NCBI RefSeq assembly: GCF_016107655.1
Contig: NZ_JABASX010000002.1
Coordinates: 431,515-495,514 of the forward strand
Length of the DNA: 64,000 nucleotides
Direction of reading: 5' to 3'
Source of the DNA: Brevibacterium antiquum
GTDB lineage: Bacteria; Actinomycetota; Actinomycetes; Actinomycetales; Brevibacteriaceae
In this document: positions 52,730 to 61,455 of the stretch, in pieces
Numbering within the stretch: the first letter of the stretch is position 1
How the letters are laid out: each line of letters begins with the position of its first letter
Translations under genes and position numbers: made by a program
Notes under the pieces: model-generated
The model's input: the letters and a program-made list of their open reading frames with translations, nothing else
Databases searched by the model: none
Told to the model about the DNA's origin: nothing

Positions 52730-52735
52730 GTAAAC
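52730..52735 (+). promoter_or_regulatory. Likely -10 element of carD
   Basis: TAAACT, 31 nt before the carD ATG. It would leave a leader of about 25 nt. No strong -35 is seen. Confidence 0.45.
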
Positions 52736-52766
52736 TGGAAGTCCGCGAAAGGGGTTTGAAGAGAAT

Positions 52767-53249
52767 ATGAGTTTCGAGGTCGGCGACACAGTTGTCTATC
52801 CACATCACGGTGCAGCGACAATCCAAGATATCAAGAAACGAACCATTAAAGGTGAGGAGAAACTGTATCTCAAGCTCCAGGTCGCCCATGGTGATCTAGT
52901 GATCGAGGTTCCTGCGGAGAACTGCGACCTCGTCGGTGTGCGAGATGTCGTCGGTGAAGAGGGTGTTGAGAAGGTATTCAACGTCCTCCGCGCGGAATTC
53001 GTCGAAGAGCCCACGAACTGGTCTCGTCGCTACAAGGCGAATCTTGAGAAGCTGCAGTCCGGCGACGTGATCAAGGTTGCCGAAGTCGTTCGTGACCTGT
53101 GGCGTCGCGAGCAGGACCGCGGCTTGTCGACCGGTGAGAAGCGCATGTTGTCCAAGGCCCGTCAGATCCTCGTTTCTGAACTCGCATTGGCTGAGAAGAA
53201 AGAGGAATCCGAGGCCGAGGCCATTCTGGACGAAGTGCTTGCGTCCTGA
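52767..53249 (+). CDS. carD: CarD-family RNA polymerase-binding transcription factor
   Basis: 160 residues. The N-terminal RNA-polymerase-interacting Tudor-like domain is clear: [19 protein letters not shown] helical DNA-contacting domain follows ([45 protein letters not shown] in parts). It stabilises open promoter complexes, notably at rRNA promoters. Length and the carD-ispD-ispF order are typical of actinobacteria. The C-terminal A/E-rich tail is usual. Confidence 0.95.
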   Translation: MSFEVGDTVVYPHHGAATIQDIKKRTIKGEEKLYLKLQVAHGDLVIEVPAENCDLVGVRDVVGEEGVEKVFNVLRAEFVEEPTNWSRRYKANLEKLQSGDVIKVAEVVRDLWRREQDRGLSTGEKRMLSKARQILVSELALAEKKEESEAEAILDEVLAS

Positions 53250-54253
53250 ATATCTGCGTCATCGTTCCGGCCGCAGGGTCGGGAACGCGCTTGGGCAGTG
53301 CAGACCCGAAGGCCCTCGTCCGGCTGAACGGGAAGAGCCTTCTGGCTCGCAGTCTTGAGACGATCATCTCCTCGGGAGTTGCTTCCACAATTGTGGTTGC
53401 CGCTCCCGAGGAGTTTCTAATGCGTGCCCGCAATGAAATCGATTCCATTTCAGAATCGGGCGCAGAAGAATCGGAATCCAGTATTGCTGGAATGCGAATC
53501 ACAGCTGTAGCAGGCGGAGAAGATCGAATCGAATCCGTGCAATTGGCCTTGAAATATGCCGGTGACGCAGACATTGTGCTGGTCCACGATGCTGCCCGGG
53601 CACTGACACCGTCCGAGGTCTTCCGGCGAGTGGCCGATGCTGTCAGCGCCGGCGCCGAGGCGGTCGTTCCCGTCCTGCCCATGACGGACACCGTGCGCCG
53701 CGTTGAGAGCCGCCCCGCAGCGCACTCGGATCACCGTCAGGCCATGAACGATCACCGTGCCACCACGAACGACGGGCCCCGGGCACCTCAGTCGCAGCCA
53801 GACGCAAACGGTTGGCAAGTTGTGGTCGAATCCGGTGCTGAGAACGACCAGAAGTTACCAACCGTTGAGGTCCTCCACGGCGATCTTGACCGTTCGCAAC
53901 TGCGCCGCGTCCAAACTCCTCAGGGTTTCACTGCCAGCACCCTGCGTCGAGCCCACGAGAGATACGAAGACGATCTGGCCGCCTCGGGACCGGGAGGCCT
54001 TACAGCCACGGATGATGCGGGTCTCGTCGAGCGCCTCGGTGTCGATGTCGTCGCCGTTGACGGTGACGAGGAAGCACTGAAGATCACCTACCCGCTCGAC
54101 CTCGTACTCGGTGAGCACATCGCGAAGAAGCGGGACGCGGGAGCGACTCGGGATGCGGGAGCGACTCGGGATGCGACGCAGCGGGAGCAGGCGACTGTCG
54201 ATGCGGGACCGAATGGCGCGAAGCCGAACGCAGCGAGCGAAGGAGAGCAGTGA
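53246..54253 (+). CDS. ispD: 2-C-methyl-D-erythritol 4-phosphate cytidylyltransferase with long inserts; probable CTG start
   Basis: IspD makes CDP-ME from MEP and CTP in isoprenoid synthesis. The CTP loop [20 protein letters not shown] needs translation from upstream of the first canonical start (TTG 53291), which would delete it. Between the in-frame stop at 53192 and that loop the only likely start is CTG 53246, overlapping the carD TGA. Later motifs are [21 protein letters not shown] and [10 protein letters not shown]. 335 residues is about 100 above usual: an Asn/Asp/His/Pro-rich insert at about 150-210 and a repeat-bearing tail. Confidence 0.85.
   Translation: MNICVIVPAAGSGTRLGSADPKALVRLNGKSLLARSLETIISSGVASTIVVAAPEEFLMRARNEIDSISESGAEESESSIAGMRITAVAGGEDRIESVQLALKYAGDADIVLVHDAARALTPSEVFRRVADAVSAGAEAVVPVLPMTDTVRRVESRPAAHSDHRQAMNDHRATTNDGPRAPQSQPDANGWQVVVESGAENDQKLPTVEVLHGDLDRSQLRRVQTPQGFTASTLRRAHERYEDDLAASGPGGLTATDDAGLVERLGVDVVAVDGDEEALKITYPLDLVLGEHIAKKRDAGATRDAGATRDATQREQATVDAGPNGAKPNAASEGEQ
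54132..54173 (+). repeat. 18-bp repeats in the ispD tail
   Basis: Two full units, GGGAYGCGGGAGCGACTC (54132, 54150), and part of a third. Encodes RDAGAT repeats in frame. Confidence 0.8.
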
Positions 54254-54780
54254 CGATGACCATGGTGATTCCGCGTACCGGCATCGGAGTCGACGTGCAC
54301 GCCTATTCCGACGATCCCGAGCGTGAACTCTGGGTCGCGGGCCTGAACTGGCCCGGTGAACGTGGGCTCGAGGGCCATTCCGATTCCGACGTTGCCGCAC
54401 ATGCGTGCTGTGATGCGCTGTTCTCTGCCGCAGGAATCGGCGATCTGGGTCAGCATTTCGGCGTCGACCGGCCCGAGTTCGTCGGTGCCTCCGGGGCCGC
54501 TCTCCTCGCCGAGGCGGCACGTCAGGTCCGTGCGGCAGGCTACGAGATCGGCAATGTCTCCGTCCAGGTCATCGGCAACCGCCCGAAGATCGGCACGAGG
54601 CGACTCGATGCTCAGCATGCGCTGTCTGCGGCAGCTGGGGCCGAGGTATCAGTGTCCGGGACGACGACCGATGCGCTCGGTCTGACGGGGCGCGGTGAAG
54701 GCGTCGCAGCCATCGCGAATGCTCTTGTCTATCCCATTGCGCGCGACGACGCGTCGGTGGCAGCGCCGAGACCGCAGTGA
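54250..54780 (+). CDS. ispF: 2-C-methyl-D-erythritol 2,4-cyclodiphosphate synthase
   Basis: 176 residues. Converts CDP-ME-2-phosphate to the cyclic diphosphate, releasing CMP. Metal ligands in [12 protein letters not shown] and the family signature [31 protein letters not shown] in parts. CMP-binding [22 protein letters not shown] 54250 overlaps the ispD stop with AGGAG 4 nt upstream; ATG 54256 or 54262 are possible. Confidence 0.94.
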   Translation: MTMTMVIPRTGIGVDVHAYSDDPERELWVAGLNWPGERGLEGHSDSDVAAHACCDALFSAAGIGDLGQHFGVDRPEFVGASGAALLAEAARQVRAAGYEIGNVSVQVIGNRPKIGTRRLDAQHALSAAAGAEVSVSGTTTDALGLTGRGEGVAAIANALVYPIARDDASVAAPRPQ

Positions 54781-54787
54781 GCAGTGC

Positions 54788-55813
54788 ATGAAGGTCCTGT
54801 TCCAGGGAGCCGGGGCGATCGGCCTCGCAGCTGCGGCGCTGTTCGGACGAGGACACGAAGCGGTGGTCGTCTCACGGTCGGAAAGTTCGAATTCAGACCC
54901 AATGCGGGCGCGAAGCGCCGCATATCCGAGACGAGTGCGCGCCTTCGGACAGCGGCTGGTGTGCCGAGTGCCTGTGCGTCGGGAACCTGGGCAGGGGACG
55001 GCGCCTGTGTGCCGAGTGCCTGTGGTCGATTGGGCTGCGGTGAGTTCGGAATTGTGGGACCTCGTGGTGCTGACGACACGGCCGGGTGACCTCGACGAGG
55101 ATGTTGCCTCATCGATTCTCGCTCTTCGTCCGGGCCTCATCGCGATCACCAGCCAGGTCGACGGGGACCGGTCCGTTGCTGCGTCGATGTTCCCTGATTC
55201 CGAGATCCTCGTCTTCTCACCCGCACTCCTGTCAGAGCGAACAACGGGACGCAACGTCAGTTATTGGCATCCGCCCGGGATGCCCGTGTTCATGGCCAGC
55301 GGCCGCGGCGAGACCGTGCGAGGACTGCGGCGCAGGCTCGGCGGCCTCATCGTCGGTGTACCGGCCTTCATGATCTCCGCCCCGCCGGCGGTGTTCATTC
55401 CCTACGTCGCTGAACTGAGTGCTCGCGAGGGGAACTGGGCCGGTCTGAGGTCGCACCTGCGACGGCCCACGCGGGCAGCCGCGGAGGCTGTGCATGCCGT
55501 CACCGGCGTCTGGATGCCGATGTCGGAACGAGGTGCCGGGCTCGTCCTCGACGCGTTGGAGCGATTCGTGCCCATCGACGTCACTGAGTATGCGGGCCGA
55601 CACTTCGGCCGCCACGAGGGCCAGACACTCGACATGCTCGACGGATGGCTCAGCCGAGCAGCCGAACGAACCCCCGCGAGGGCACAGCCGCTGACGCCAG
55701 CCATGCGCCGATCACCGACGCCCACCCCAGTGACGGGACAGCCGCCGATCCCAGCGCAGTCCTCGGCCCTTCGAGAACTGGTTCAGGCCCTGCGCTTACG
55801 CGTGACCAGGTAG
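54788..55813 (+). CDS. Ketopantoate reductase-like (PanE/ApbA) NAD(P)-binding protein
   Basis: 341 residues from ATG 54788. Nucleotide loop MKVLFQGAGAIGLAAAALFGRGH in parts, then LVVLTTRPGDLDED as in ApbA proteins. The canonical C-terminal motif of PanE is not evident, so the substrate is unknown. An Arg/Pro-rich insert (about 45-75) carries a repeated CRVPV, and the tail is Pro/Thr/Arg-rich. It follows ispF by 7 nt. The last 31 bp overlap the end of the convergent permease gene. Confidence 0.65.
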   Translation: MKVLFQGAGAIGLAAAALFGRGHEAVVVSRSESSNSDPMRARSAAYPRRVRAFGQRLVCRVPVRREPGQGTAPVCRVPVVDWAAVSSELWDLVVLTTRPGDLDEDVASSILALRPGLIAITSQVDGDRSVAASMFPDSEILVFSPALLSERTTGRNVSYWHPPGMPVFMASGRGETVRGLRRRLGGLIVGVPAFMISAPPAVFIPYVAELSAREGNWAGLRSHLRRPTRAAAEAVHAVTGVWMPMSERGAGLVLDALERFVPIDVTEYAGRHFGRHEGQTLDMLDGWLSRAAERTPARAQPLTPAMRRSPTPTPVTGQPPIPAQSSALRELVQALRLRVTR

Positions 55814-57195
55814 CCGATTCCGTAGAGTGCCGCGGTGAAGACCAGGGTGCCGAGTATCTGGATGCGCACGGACTCCACGGTCAGACCGAGGATGATGATC
55901 ATGGCGATGCCCGCCAGCGTCGCATAGGACAGCCAGGGGAAGAGCCACATCTTCAGCGGCAGTTCTTCGCCGGCGGCCTCGGTACGGCGGCGGATGATGA
56001 TCTGGGAGATCAGTGTCACGACCCAGGTGACGATGAGCGTGGACCCGACGATGTTGAGCAGCACACCGAGCACTTCGGCGGCCCAGAAGTAGTTCAGGGC
56101 CACTGCCACGAATCCGAACGCCGAGGTGGCCAGCACCGCGATCATCGGGACGCCGCGTCTGGTCGTGCGGCTCAGTCCTGGCGGAAGCATCTTCCGCTCG
56201 GACATGGAGAACGCCATTCGGGAAGCACCATAGATGTTCGCGTTCATCGATGACAGCAGTGCGATGACGATGACCGCGGCCAGGAGAGAGGCGATGACGG
56301 GGAGACCAGCGGTGTCGAGGACCGCGACGAAGGGTGACTCGGCCAGCCGTTCGTCCTTCCAGTCGAGCACGAGCACGATGATTGCCACGGAGCCGATGTA
56401 GAGGAACAGGATTCGCCACACAATGGTCTTGATCGCCTGTGTCACGCTGCGACTCGGGTTCGCGGTCTCGGCGGCGGCGACCGCCACGATCTCGATCCCG
56501 CCGAAAGCGAACGCGACGACGAGGAGACCGGCCGCAACACCGGGGAGACCTGTGGGCATGAACCCATCAGCGAAGATGGTCTCGGGCGGTTGTGCCGGGG
56601 TCCAGCCGAACAGGAATGCGGCGCCGAGGACGAGGAACAGGGTCACGAAGGCGACCTTGATGAGGGAGAACCAGAACTCGAACTCACCGAAGCTGCCCGA
56701 AGTGGTGAGGTTGATCGCGGTGAAGATGACCATGATGGCCAGAGCGATGACCCATTGTGGGACCGACGGCACATAGCTGGCCGCGATCTGTGCAGCGGCA
56801 GTGGCCTCGGCGGCGACGACGAGGCAGAGTTGGACCCACCACAGGGCGCCGACGGCGAATGCGGCGGCAGGACCCATCGCTCGGCCGGCGTAGTGGGAGA
56901 AGGCGCCGGGATTCGGGTCGGCAGCCACGAGCTCCCCGAGTGCTCGCATGACGAAGATGACGATGAGCCCGGCAACCACATAGGAGATGAGGACGGCTGG
57001 TCCGGCAGCCTGGACACCGGCACCCGAACCGACGAACAGGCCGGCGCCGATCGCCGATCCGAGGCTCATCATGACCAGGTGGCGAGGCTTCATTCCGACC
57101 TTCAGGCCGGCTCCGGCCTTCGACGCATCAGGCGTCGGAGACGACGATGACGAGTCAGCAGGAACAGGGGGCTGTGAGGAATGAGAATCAGGCAC
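55783..57195 (-). CDS. APC-family amino acid permease (GABA/aromatic permease type)
   Basis: 470 residues, 12 helices after a 45-residue Ser/Pro head. The first loop is MMSLGSAIGAGLFVGSGAGVQAAGPAVLISYVVAG in parts, typical of the AAT group. NPGAFSHYAGRAMGP and AFAFGGIEIVAVAAAETANPSRSV in parts follow. GTG 57195 is chosen because TACACT ends exactly 6 nt upstream, giving a leaderless message; the longer frame upstream is not supported. Substrate inferred as a neutral amino acid or GABA. Confidence 0.87.
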   Translation of the reverse strand: MPDSHSSQPPVPADSSSSSPTPDASKAGAGLKVGMKPRHLVMMSLGSAIGAGLFVGSGAGVQAAGPAVLISYVVAGLIVIFVMRALGELVAADPNPGAFSHYAGRAMGPAAAFAVGALWWVQLCLVVAAEATAAAQIAASYVPSVPQWVIALAIMVIFTAINLTTSGSFGEFEFWFSLIKVAFVTLFLVLGAAFLFGWTPAQPPETIFADGFMPTGLPGVAAGLLVVAFAFGGIEIVAVAAAETANPSRSVTQAIKTIVWRILFLYIGSVAIIVLVLDWKDERLAESPFVAVLDTAGLPVIASLLAAVIVIALLSSMNANIYGASRMAFSMSERKMLPPGLSRTTRRGVPMIAVLATSAFGFVAVALNYFWAAEVLGVLLNIVGSTLIVTWVVTLISQIIIRRRTEAAGEELPLKMWLFPWLSYATLAGIAMIIILGLTVESVRIQILGTLVFTAALYGIGYLVTRKRRA

Positions 57196-57246
57196 CAGAT
57201 GAGTGTATCTCGTGGCTGCAATCACGAGACAGCGCAGTCGAAAGGA

Positions 57247-57284
57247 AGAGGTGCCGTGGTCGCGTCTGCGACCACGGCACCTCT
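57247..57284. terminator. Strong hairpin after the formaldehyde-detoxification pair
   Basis: A 17-bp perfect stem (57247-57263 with 57268-57284), loop GTCT. It terminates minus-strand transcription from the MBL gene before the permease promoter. Confidence 0.8.
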
Positions 57285-57382
57285 GTCCGGGGTTCTCTGT
57301 TTCTGCGGTCCGGTGCGGTGCTCGGTGATCGGATCGATCGCCTGCTCACGCACCACCTCGGCGAATCAGAGAACGAGGATTC

Positions 57383-58054
57383 TCACGCTCCGCGTTTGAC
57401 CCAGTCCTCCAGCGACGGAGCTTCGGCACCGATCGACGTCGCCTCGCCGTGTCCGGTCAGGACGATCGTGGCGTCGGGCAGCTTGAACAGGACGTCTCTG
57501 ATCGATTCGATGATCGTCTCGAAGCTCGAGTGCGAACGACCGGTCGCGCCGGGGCCTCCGTTGAAGAGCGTGTCCCCGGAGAAGAGGACAGGCCCGACAG
57601 CACTGCCAGCACCCGCAGATGCCGGGATCGGCAGGCCGGTCTCGACGAAGAAGCAGGTGGAGCCGGGGGAGTGGCCGGGTGTGTGCAGGGCCTTGATCCT
57701 CACGCCGCCGACGTTCCAGGTATCTCCGTCGGAGATCTCCGTGTCCGGGCGGTAGCTGTCATAGGTCATGTCCCAGAGGACGTGATCCTCGGGGTTCAGA
57801 TGAACGGGTGGGTTGCCCACACGGTGCGCGAAATCGCGGACGACTCCGACATGGTCATCGTGACCGTGAGTCAGCAGAATCGCTTTGACCTCACGCGCAC
57901 CGACCTTCTCCGCGATGGCGTTGACGTCGTGCGCGGGATCGATGACGATGACTTCGGAGTCGTCGCCGATGATCCATACGTTGTTGTCGACGTCCCAGGT
58001 TCCGCCGTCGAGCGAGAACGTTCCGGACGTGACCAGATGTTCGATTGCCGTCAT
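57383..58054 (-). CDS. Metallo-beta-lactamase-fold hydrolase paired with mycothiol formaldehyde dehydrogenase
   Basis: 223 residues. Metal motif LLTHGHDDHVGVVRDF, then TPGHSPGSTCFF, SGDTLF and the final VLTGHGEATS. Homologues next to the mycothiol-dependent dehydrogenase in actinobacteria are thought to hydrolyse S-formyl-mycothiol, the dehydrogenase product, to formate and mycothiol. Its ATG overlaps the dehydrogenase stop (TGATG), supporting the pairing. Confidence 0.85.
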   Translation of the reverse strand: MTAIEHLVTSGTFSLDGGTWDVDNNVWIIGDDSEVIVIDPAHDVNAIAEKVGAREVKAILLTHGHDDHVGVVRDFAHRVGNPPVHLNPEDHVLWDMTYDSYRPDTEISDGDTWNVGGVRIKALHTPGHSPGSTCFFVETGLPIPASAGAGSAVGPVLFSGDTLFNGGPGATGRSHSSFETIIESIRDVLFKLPDATIVLTGHGEATSIGAEAPSLEDWVKRGA

Positions 58055-59145
58055 CAGAGCTCCACCACCGATCGCAGTACCTTGCCTTGACTCATCTTCT
58101 CGAATGCCTCCTCGACGTCGCCGAGCCCGATGCGCTCAGACACGAACTTCTCCAAAGGCACGCGTCCCTGCTGATACAGGTCGACGAGCATCGGGAAGTC
58201 CCGTTCGGGCAGGCAATCACCGTACCAGGAGGACTTGAGGCGACCGCCGCGGCCGAAGACGTCGAGCAGCGGAACGCTCAGCTCCATCTCCGGGGTCGGC
58301 ACGCCCACGAGCACCACGGTGCCCGCGAGGTCACGGCCGTAGAAGGCCTGTCGCCAGGTTTCAGGTCGGCCGACCGCGTCGATGACGACGTCGGCGCCGA
58401 AGCCTCCGGTGAGTTCCTGGATGGCCTCGACGACTTCGTGCTCGCTCTTGCCGCGGGTATTGACCGTGTGGGTGGCTCCGAGGTCCTTCGCCCAGTCGAG
58501 CTTCTTGTCATCGAGGTCGAGGGCGATGATCGTGCCGGCACCGGCCAGCGCAGAACCGGCGATGGCCGAGCAGCCGACACCACCGCAGCCGATGACAGCC
58601 ACGGTCTTGCCGCGGGTGACCTCGCCGGTGTTGATGGCGGCACCGATTCCGGCCATGACACCGCAGCCCAGCAGACCCACGACAGCGGGATCAGCCTCGG
58701 GGACCTTGGTGCACTGTCCGGCCGCGACCAGGGTCTTCTCTGCGAAGGACCCGATGCCCAGTGCGGCTTCGAGCTCGGTGCCGTCGGGCAGGGTCATCTT
58801 CTGCGAAGCGTTATGGGTGTCGAAGCAGTACCAGGGTTCGCCGCGCTTGCAGGCCCGGCACTCACCGCAGATGGCGCGCCAGTTGAGGATGACGAAGTCG
58901 CCCACCTCGACGTCGGTGACGCCTTCGCCGATCTCCGAGACCGTGCCGGCCGATTCGTGGCCGAGCAGGAACGGATAGTCGTCGCTGATTCCGCCCTCGC
59001 GGTAGTGGAAGTCCGTGTGGCAGACGCCGCACGACTTCACATCGACGACGACCTCGCCGGGTCCCGGGTCGGGGATGACGATGTCTGTGAGTTCGACCGG
59101 CGCCCCCTTGCTGCGGGAGATGACACCTTTGACCGTCTGTGGCAT
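58054..59145 (-). CDS. S-(hydroxymethyl)mycothiol dehydrogenase (NAD-dependent formaldehyde dehydrogenase)
   Basis: 363 residues, zinc alcohol dehydrogenase class III type. Catalytic zinc: CGVCHTD and GHESAG. Structural zinc: [15 protein letters not shown]. Cofactor loop [14 protein letters not shown]. It oxidises the formaldehyde-mycothiol adduct and can also reduce S-nitrosomycothiol. Close to actinobacterial AdhE2/MscR. ATG 59145 with AGGAG 5 nt upstream; the frame extends further but without support. Ties to mshA and mshD in this window. Confidence 0.9.
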   Translation of the reverse strand: MPQTVKGVISRSKGAPVELTDIVIPDPGPGEVVVDVKSCGVCHTDFHYREGGISDDYPFLLGHESAGTVSEIGEGVTDVEVGDFVILNWRAICGECRACKRGEPWYCFDTHNASQKMTLPDGTELEAALGIGSFAEKTLVAAGQCTKVPEADPAVVGLLGCGVMAGIGAAINTGEVTRGKTVAVIGCGGVGCSAIAGSALAGAGTIIALDLDDKKLDWAKDLGATHTVNTRGKSEHEVVEAIQELTGGFGADVVIDAVGRPETWRQAFYGRDLAGTVVLVGVPTPEMELSVPLLDVFGRGGRLKSSWYGDCLPERDFPMLVDLYQQGRVPLEKFVSERIGLGDVEEAFEKMSQGKVLRSVVEL

Positions 59146-59487
59146 TGCGTCTCCTAGTGCTCTTAGGCGTTGTGCTCTTCTGCATTGGCAAAGGCCATGT
59201 GCGCCCACCGAAAAGTTCGTACAACCCCCACCCTAACCAGGCAGGGCGCTCGCGACCAGTGCGCCCGCCGAATGAGAATTCAGGTCCGAAGTCGGGTGAT
59301 GCGAGAGGTCCGAAATCGGGCTGAGCGAGAGGCCTGCAGCCGGTCAGGGCGAGGGCGAGACGAGCGGCGAGACGAGGGGCGAGACGAGGGGTGAATCGAC
59401 GAGGGCGGCTCGATGCCTTTCGTCAGGTGTCGAACCGCCTTCGTCGGAACAGATCTCGGGTGTGAGGTCACCATCTGTCGGTGATGA
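59146..59487. other. 342-bp gap before the dehydrogenase gene
   Basis: Holds the dehydrogenase promoter region and the 24-bp/12-bp repeat arrays at 59282-59401. The rest (59402-59487) lies after the MetS-like gene stop. No credible gene. Confidence 0.5.
59282..59401. repeat. Two adjoining arrays: three 24-bp and four 12-bp units
   Basis: AGGTCCGAARTCGGG-type units start at 59282, 59306 and 59330 (third diverged). Then GGCGAGACGAGS units start at 59354, 59366, 59378 and 59390. Intergenic. Confidence 0.8.
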
Positions 59488-59592
59488 TCACTCCCCGTCC
59501 GGGTGTTTGCGCAGGTGCATGATTGCGGCGATGAGGCCGCCCCAGACGGTGACCATGGCGATGACCATCATGACGATTGCTGAGGTGTCCAT
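59488..59592 (-). CDS. metS: MetS-like small subunit of an NSS amino acid transporter
   Basis: 34 residues: MDTSAIVMMVIAMVTVWGG, then LIAAIMHLRKHPDGE. A single membrane helix with a short basic/acidic tail, the form of the small subunit of actinobacterial methionine/alanine NSS importers (MetPS of Corynebacterium). Its ATG overlaps the transporter TGA by 1 nt. Gene assignment rests on position and form. Confidence 0.8.
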   Translation of the reverse strand: MDTSAIVMMVIAMVTVWGGLIAAIMHLRKHPDGE

Positions 59593-61160
59593 CAGTGTGC
59601 TCCTCCGTGAGTGGTGTTCGTGCGATTCTCTTCGGCCACAGAATCGGCGACGGCCGCTTCAGCCGCGTCGAGTGTCTTCTGGGGCCATTTGATCAGGGTC
59701 AGGACGATCGAGGCGATGATGAGCAGTCCGATCATGCCCCAGCCGAAGGTGCCCGTGAGGACGACTGGATAATCTTCGTAGCCCTCGGTCGAGTAGGTGA
59801 TGATCTGGGTGATGAGCATGTAGATGAGCACGATGGTCGTGAGACCGCCGAGGATGATCATCCAGAGCCAGCCCACCTTGAAGCTCGAGATCGCGTTGAG
59901 GTGATCTCGCAGGACAGGAAGCCTGCGGGCGATCCAGCCGATGGTGATGAGCGCGACCACGGCGCCGCCGACGATGCCGATGTTGTTGGCCCAGGCATCG
60001 ATCGTGTCGAGGACGTAGAGGCCGGTGACGGTGGGCATGAGCAGGATCGAGATGACTGCCATGATTCCGCCGACGAGCAAGGTGGAGGCCTGGTCGCCGA
60101 GGCCGAACTTCTCACGCACTGCCTGGATCGGGACCTGCACGATCGAGATGATCGAAGTCAGTCCGGCGAACACGAGGCAGGCGAAGAAGGCGAAGCCGAA
60201 CAGTGCGCCTCCCGGCATCTCCGAAATCAGTGTCGGGAACGCCATGAACGCGAGTCCGATGCCGCTGTCGGCGACCTCGGAGACCTGCGTGCCCTGCGCT
60301 GCGGCCATGAAGCCGAGAGCTGCGAAGACGCCGATGCCCGCGAGGATCTCGAACGCGGAGTTCGAGAAGCCGACGACGAGACCGGCACCGGTCAGGTTCG
60401 TCTTCCGCTTCAGGTAAGAGGCGTAGGTGATCATGATGCCGAAGGCGATCGACAGTGAGAAGAAGATCTGTCCATAGGCCGCGATCCATACTGCCGGATC
60501 GCTCAGTGCCGCGAAGTCCGGAGTGAACAGTGCGTTGATGCCGTCGAAGGCGCCCGGCAGGAACAGGGCCCGGACGACGAGCGCGAGGAACAGGACGACC
60601 AGCAGCGGGATGAAGATCTTCGAGAATCGCGCGATGCCGTTCTGCACACCGGCCAGGAGGATTCCCAGCGTGGCGATCCACACGAGGATGATCGGAATCA
60701 GGATGCCGGGGACGAACTCGAACGAGATGCCCGGGTCGCTGGCGTGGAGGAACGTCTCGGTGAAGAAGCCGGTCGCGTCATCGCCCCATGCCTGGTTGAG
60801 CGAGAAGAACATGTAGCAGCCGGCCCAGCCGATGATGGCTGCGTAGTAGATGCCGATGAAGAAGGCCACACCGGTCTGGAACCAGCCGATGGGCTCGGCG
60901 ACCTTCGACGCCATCCGGAACGCCAGCGGCGCTGAGCCACGGGACCGGTGGCCCATTGCGTAGTCGAAGAACAGCAGCGGAATGCCGGCTGTCAGAAGAG
61001 CGACGAGGTAGGGGATGATGAAGGCGCCGCCGCCGTTGTCGTACGTGATGTACGGGAAGCGCCAGATATTGCCGAGGCCGACTGCCGATCCGATGGCTGC
61101 GAAGATGAACGCGCCGCGGGTGGCGAAGACCTCCCTCTGGGGTGATTTGGTGGAAGACAC
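59592..61160 (-). CDS. Sodium-dependent NSS-family amino acid transporter (MetP-like)
   Basis: 522 residues, 11-12 helices. Ion and substrate site in helix 1: FATRGAFIFAAIGSAVGLGNIWRFPYITYDNGGGAFIIPY in parts, the NSS signature. Helix 6-7: IAAYGQIFFSLSIAFGIMITYASYL in parts. In Corynebacterium the MetPS pair takes up methionine and alanine. GTG 61160 follows AAAGGAACACC. The upstream frame to 61238 is rejected. Expression with the tiny gene downstream is coupled (TGATG). Confidence 0.9.
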   Translation of the reverse strand: MSSTKSPQREVFATRGAFIFAAIGSAVGLGNIWRFPYITYDNGGGAFIIPYLVALLTAGIPLLFFDYAMGHRSRGSAPLAFRMASKVAEPIGWFQTGVAFFIGIYYAAIIGWAGCYMFFSLNQAWGDDATGFFTETFLHASDPGISFEFVPGILIPIILVWIATLGILLAGVQNGIARFSKIFIPLLVVLFLALVVRALFLPGAFDGINALFTPDFAALSDPAVWIAAYGQIFFSLSIAFGIMITYASYLKRKTNLTGAGLVVGFSNSAFEILAGIGVFAALGFMAAAQGTQVSEVADSGIGLAFMAFPTLISEMPGGALFGFAFFACLVFAGLTSIISIVQVPIQAVREKFGLGDQASTLLVGGIMAVISILLMPTVTGLYVLDTIDAWANNIGIVGGAVVALITIGWIARRLPVLRDHLNAISSFKVGWLWMIILGGLTTIVLIYMLITQIITYSTEGYEDYPVVLTGTFGWGMIGLLIIASIVLTLIKWPQKTLDAAEAAVADSVAEENRTNTTHGGAH

Positions 61161-61455
61161 GGTGTTCCTTTCTGTCCAACCACATTGTTGTGAGGCTGAT
61201 GCCGGTATGACGGTCTGCTGTGACGAAATCGCCGGCAAGCGAGCGTACCGCCTACGAGGGTAGCCTCGTGATGAAGCAAGCGCGGTCGCGTTGACTTGCT
61301 CCCCAGCATACTGGGAGGTCTCTGTGAAACGTGCCCCAAGTCACGTGAGCTGTGTAACACTCTCATATCAAATGTCGGACACGTCATAGTCGTTCCCGAG
61401 TCGTGATGCCCGCGCAGACAGCAACACCACGCTTGTCCCCGGTAGACTTGTGTGC

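Noticed and set aside
53291..54253. ispD starting at TTG 53291
   Set aside because: It would lack the [14 protein letters not shown]-binding loop that is perfectly encoded just upstream in frame.
61161..61455. Riboswitch or small RNA before cysS / NSS gene
   Set aside because: Divergent promoter gap of about 295 bp; no T-box or other leader pattern is visible, and cysS looks leaderless.
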